A stretch of 10,000 nucleotides of DNA from Trachelipus rathkii (taxonomy: Eukaryota; Arthropoda; Malacostraca; Isopoda; Trachelipodidae): contig JABUQX010004775.1 of assembly GCA_015478945.1 (NCBI GenBank), positions 15,001 through 25,000 on the forward strand. The letters are read 5' to 3'. A model generated the notes under the pieces. It was not told the origin of the DNA, searched no databases, and worked only from the letters and a program-made list of their open reading frames with translations. A program made the position numbers and the translations under genes. Shown in pieces: positions 9,299-10,000 of this stretch (positions are counted from its first letter, which is position 1; the number at the start of each line of letters is the position of its first letter).

Positions 9299-9417
9299 TA
9301 TTAAAACAAAATAAAAAACATAATGTTAATAAATATATGAGTTAAAACAGTAAAACAGAAAGTTAAAGCAGTAAAGCAGAAAGTTAAAGCAGTAAAGCAG
9401 AAAGTTAAAGCAGAAAG

Positions 9418-9505
9418 TTAAAGCAGTAAAGCAGTAAAACAAAAGCATACTAATCCCCTAGGTGTTAGGTAACACCTCTATTGATTTACTGATTTACTGC
9501 TTTAA
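9418..9505. repeat. Nested hairpin unit, right-arm copy 1
   Basis: The outer stem is TTAAAGCAGTAAA (9418-9430) with TTTACTGCTTTAA (9493-9505), 13 bp and perfect. The inner palindrome AGGTGTTAGGTAACACCT (9460-9477) is 8 bp perfect around GG. It is preceded by many tandem AGTTAAAGCAGTAAAGCAG repeats (9351-9420). Confidence 0.85.
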
Positions 9506-9566
9506 GGTATGTAATGTATGTGAGTTAAAGCAGTAAAGCAGTGAGTTAAAGCAGTAAAGCAGAAAG

Positions 9567-9654
9567 TTAAAGCAGTAAAGCAGTAAAACAAAAGCATACT
9601 AATCCCTTAGGTGTTAGGTAACACCTCTATTGATTTACTGATTTACTGCTTTAA
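9567..9654. repeat. Nested hairpin unit, right-arm copy 2
   Basis: Same layout as copy 1: outer stem 9567-9579 with 9642-9654, and the inner 18-bp palindrome at 9609-9626. It starts 149 bp after copy 1 and has the same total length of 88 bp. Confidence 0.85.
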
Positions 9655-9764
9655 GGTATGTAATGTTAATAAATATATGAGTTAAAGCAGTAAAGCAGAG
9701 AGTTAAAACAGTAAAGCAAATAGTTAAAGCAGTAAAGTAGTGAGTTAAAGCAGTAAAACATGAG

Positions 9765-9854
9765 TTAAAGCAGTAAAACAGTAAAACAAAAGCATACTAA
9801 TCCCCCTTAGGTGTTAGGTAACACCTCTATTGATTTACTGATTTACTGCTTTAA
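9765..9854. repeat. Nested hairpin unit, right-arm copy 3
   Basis: Outer stem 9765-9777 with 9842-9854, and the inner 18-bp palindrome at 9809-9826. It starts 198 bp after copy 2, and the spacer again consists of AGTTAAAGCAGTAAA-type repeats. Confidence 0.85.
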
Positions 9855-10000
9855 GGTATGTAAAGTATATGTTTTTAATAAAAGTTCGTACAATTGTAGT
9901 AAAATAAAATGATTATATATCAGGCACTTTGGCTTTTTCTTCTTACATACAATTTTTAAAAATTTATAAATTAAAAAGTATTAAGTAAAAATATAAAAGT

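Larger units (their letters stand above)
5322..9975. mobile_element. Giant imperfect foldback element C
   Basis: This is an inverted repeat of at least 4.65 kb around a GC-rich core. Exact inverted blocks, from outside in, are 5322-5338/9959-9975 (17 bp), 5578-5593/9664-9679 (16), 5762-5775/9462-9475 (14), 6037-6069/9159-9191 (33), 6307-6323/8913-8929 (17), 6395-6409/8826-8840 (15), 6642-6658/8550-8566 (17), 6783-6800/8380-8397 (18), 7075-7092/8063-8080 (18), 7315-7324/7766-7775 (10), 7334-7348/7738-7752 (15) and 7373-7384/7700-7711 (12). The order is fully collinear, and intervening sequence also aligns with mismatches and indels. The pair midpoint drifts outward from about 7542 to about 7648, so the right arm carries roughly 200 bp of extra sequence. 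The arms are diverged, which argues against an assembly fold-back. No transposase is seen. Drosophila FB/Galileo elements, with long repeat-bearing TIRs, are the closest known analogue by architecture only. Confidence 0.9.
7700..9975 (-). repeat. Right arm of giant foldback C
   Basis: Reverse complement of the left arm, about 2.28 kb to the last matched base. It differs by several additions: a 91-bp tandem duplication (CACATTTTACAGA at 8240-8252 and 8331-8343, each followed by AAGGTCAGTTT or GAGGTCAGTTT), two (TG)n tracts, and three copies of a nested hairpin unit at 9418-9854. ATATGTTTTTAATAAAA recurs at 8727-8743 and 9867-9883, exactly 1,140 bp apart, so the arm is itself built of long direct repeats. 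It probably continues past the window end. Confidence 0.88.

Noticed and set aside
9418..9854. CRISPR-like regularly spaced repeats
   Set aside because: Units are 149 and 198 bp apart, only three in number, and the spacers are themselves short tandem repeats; the genome looks eukaryotic.
5322..9975. Foldback as an assembly artefact
   Set aside because: An artefactual inversion would give near-identical arms; these differ by many substitutions, indels and arm-specific duplications.

Overview
This is non-coding, repeat-dense eukaryotic DNA. Nothing in it reads as a credible protein-coding gene: every longer open frame is either a translated microsatellite (Ile-Tyr, Leu-Ser, Thr-His or Cys-Val runs) or lies inside inverted-repeat DNA. 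By eye, more than a tenth of the window is simple-sequence repeat ((TA)n, (TAA)n, (GA)n, (CA/TG)n), and most of the rest is AT-rich inverted or tandem repeat with short GC-rich islands. This density and mix of repeats fits an arthropod, most plausibly a decapod crustacean such as a penaeid shrimp. That assignment is inference from texture only.

Region 1 (1-2027) holds two related foldback elements, A (11-644) and B (770-1801). Each has AT-rich inverted arms built from repeated sub-units ending in a TAGTTTT(T)(G)GAGATAT motif, and a GC-rich core that starts with the same block (AGGGG(G)CTCGAGCCGACGG). Both are flanked directly by (TA)n microsatellites, as if inserted into TA tracts.

Region 2 (2028-3280) is AT-rich sequence followed by four things: a TGACCTTGA-rich tandem region, two adjacent perfect hairpins with GAA triloops, a GC-rich 12-bp repeat island, and a minus-strand tRNA-derived SINE-like unit ending in a (TG)n tail.

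Region 3 (3281-4480) is dominated by microsatellites: a 367-bp (TAA)(TA)(GA) compound, a second (GA)(TA) compound, TTATTTGAA-type direct repeats, and a small CACGTG-containing inverted repeat between TA tracts.

Region 4 (about 4485 to the end) is the main structure: a very large imperfect inverted repeat. The left arm (traceable from 5322) is the reverse complement of the right arm (to 9975, almost at the window edge), with a roughly 315-bp GC-rich core at 7385-7699. At least ten exact inverted blocks of 10-33 bp, in the same order and nearly the same spacing on both sides, support it. The right arm is longer, because it carries (TG)n expansions, a 91-bp duplication and three copies of a nested hairpin unit. 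Similar material at 4485-5300 suggests the left arm runs further out and that its partner lies beyond the window.

The parts share one theme: AT-rich inverted arms around a GC-rich, hairpin-forming core, at three loci of different size (A, B and the giant C). This resembles foldback-type DNA transposons (Drosophila FB/Galileo are the known analogues), but no transposase is visible and the family cannot be named from the sequence alone.
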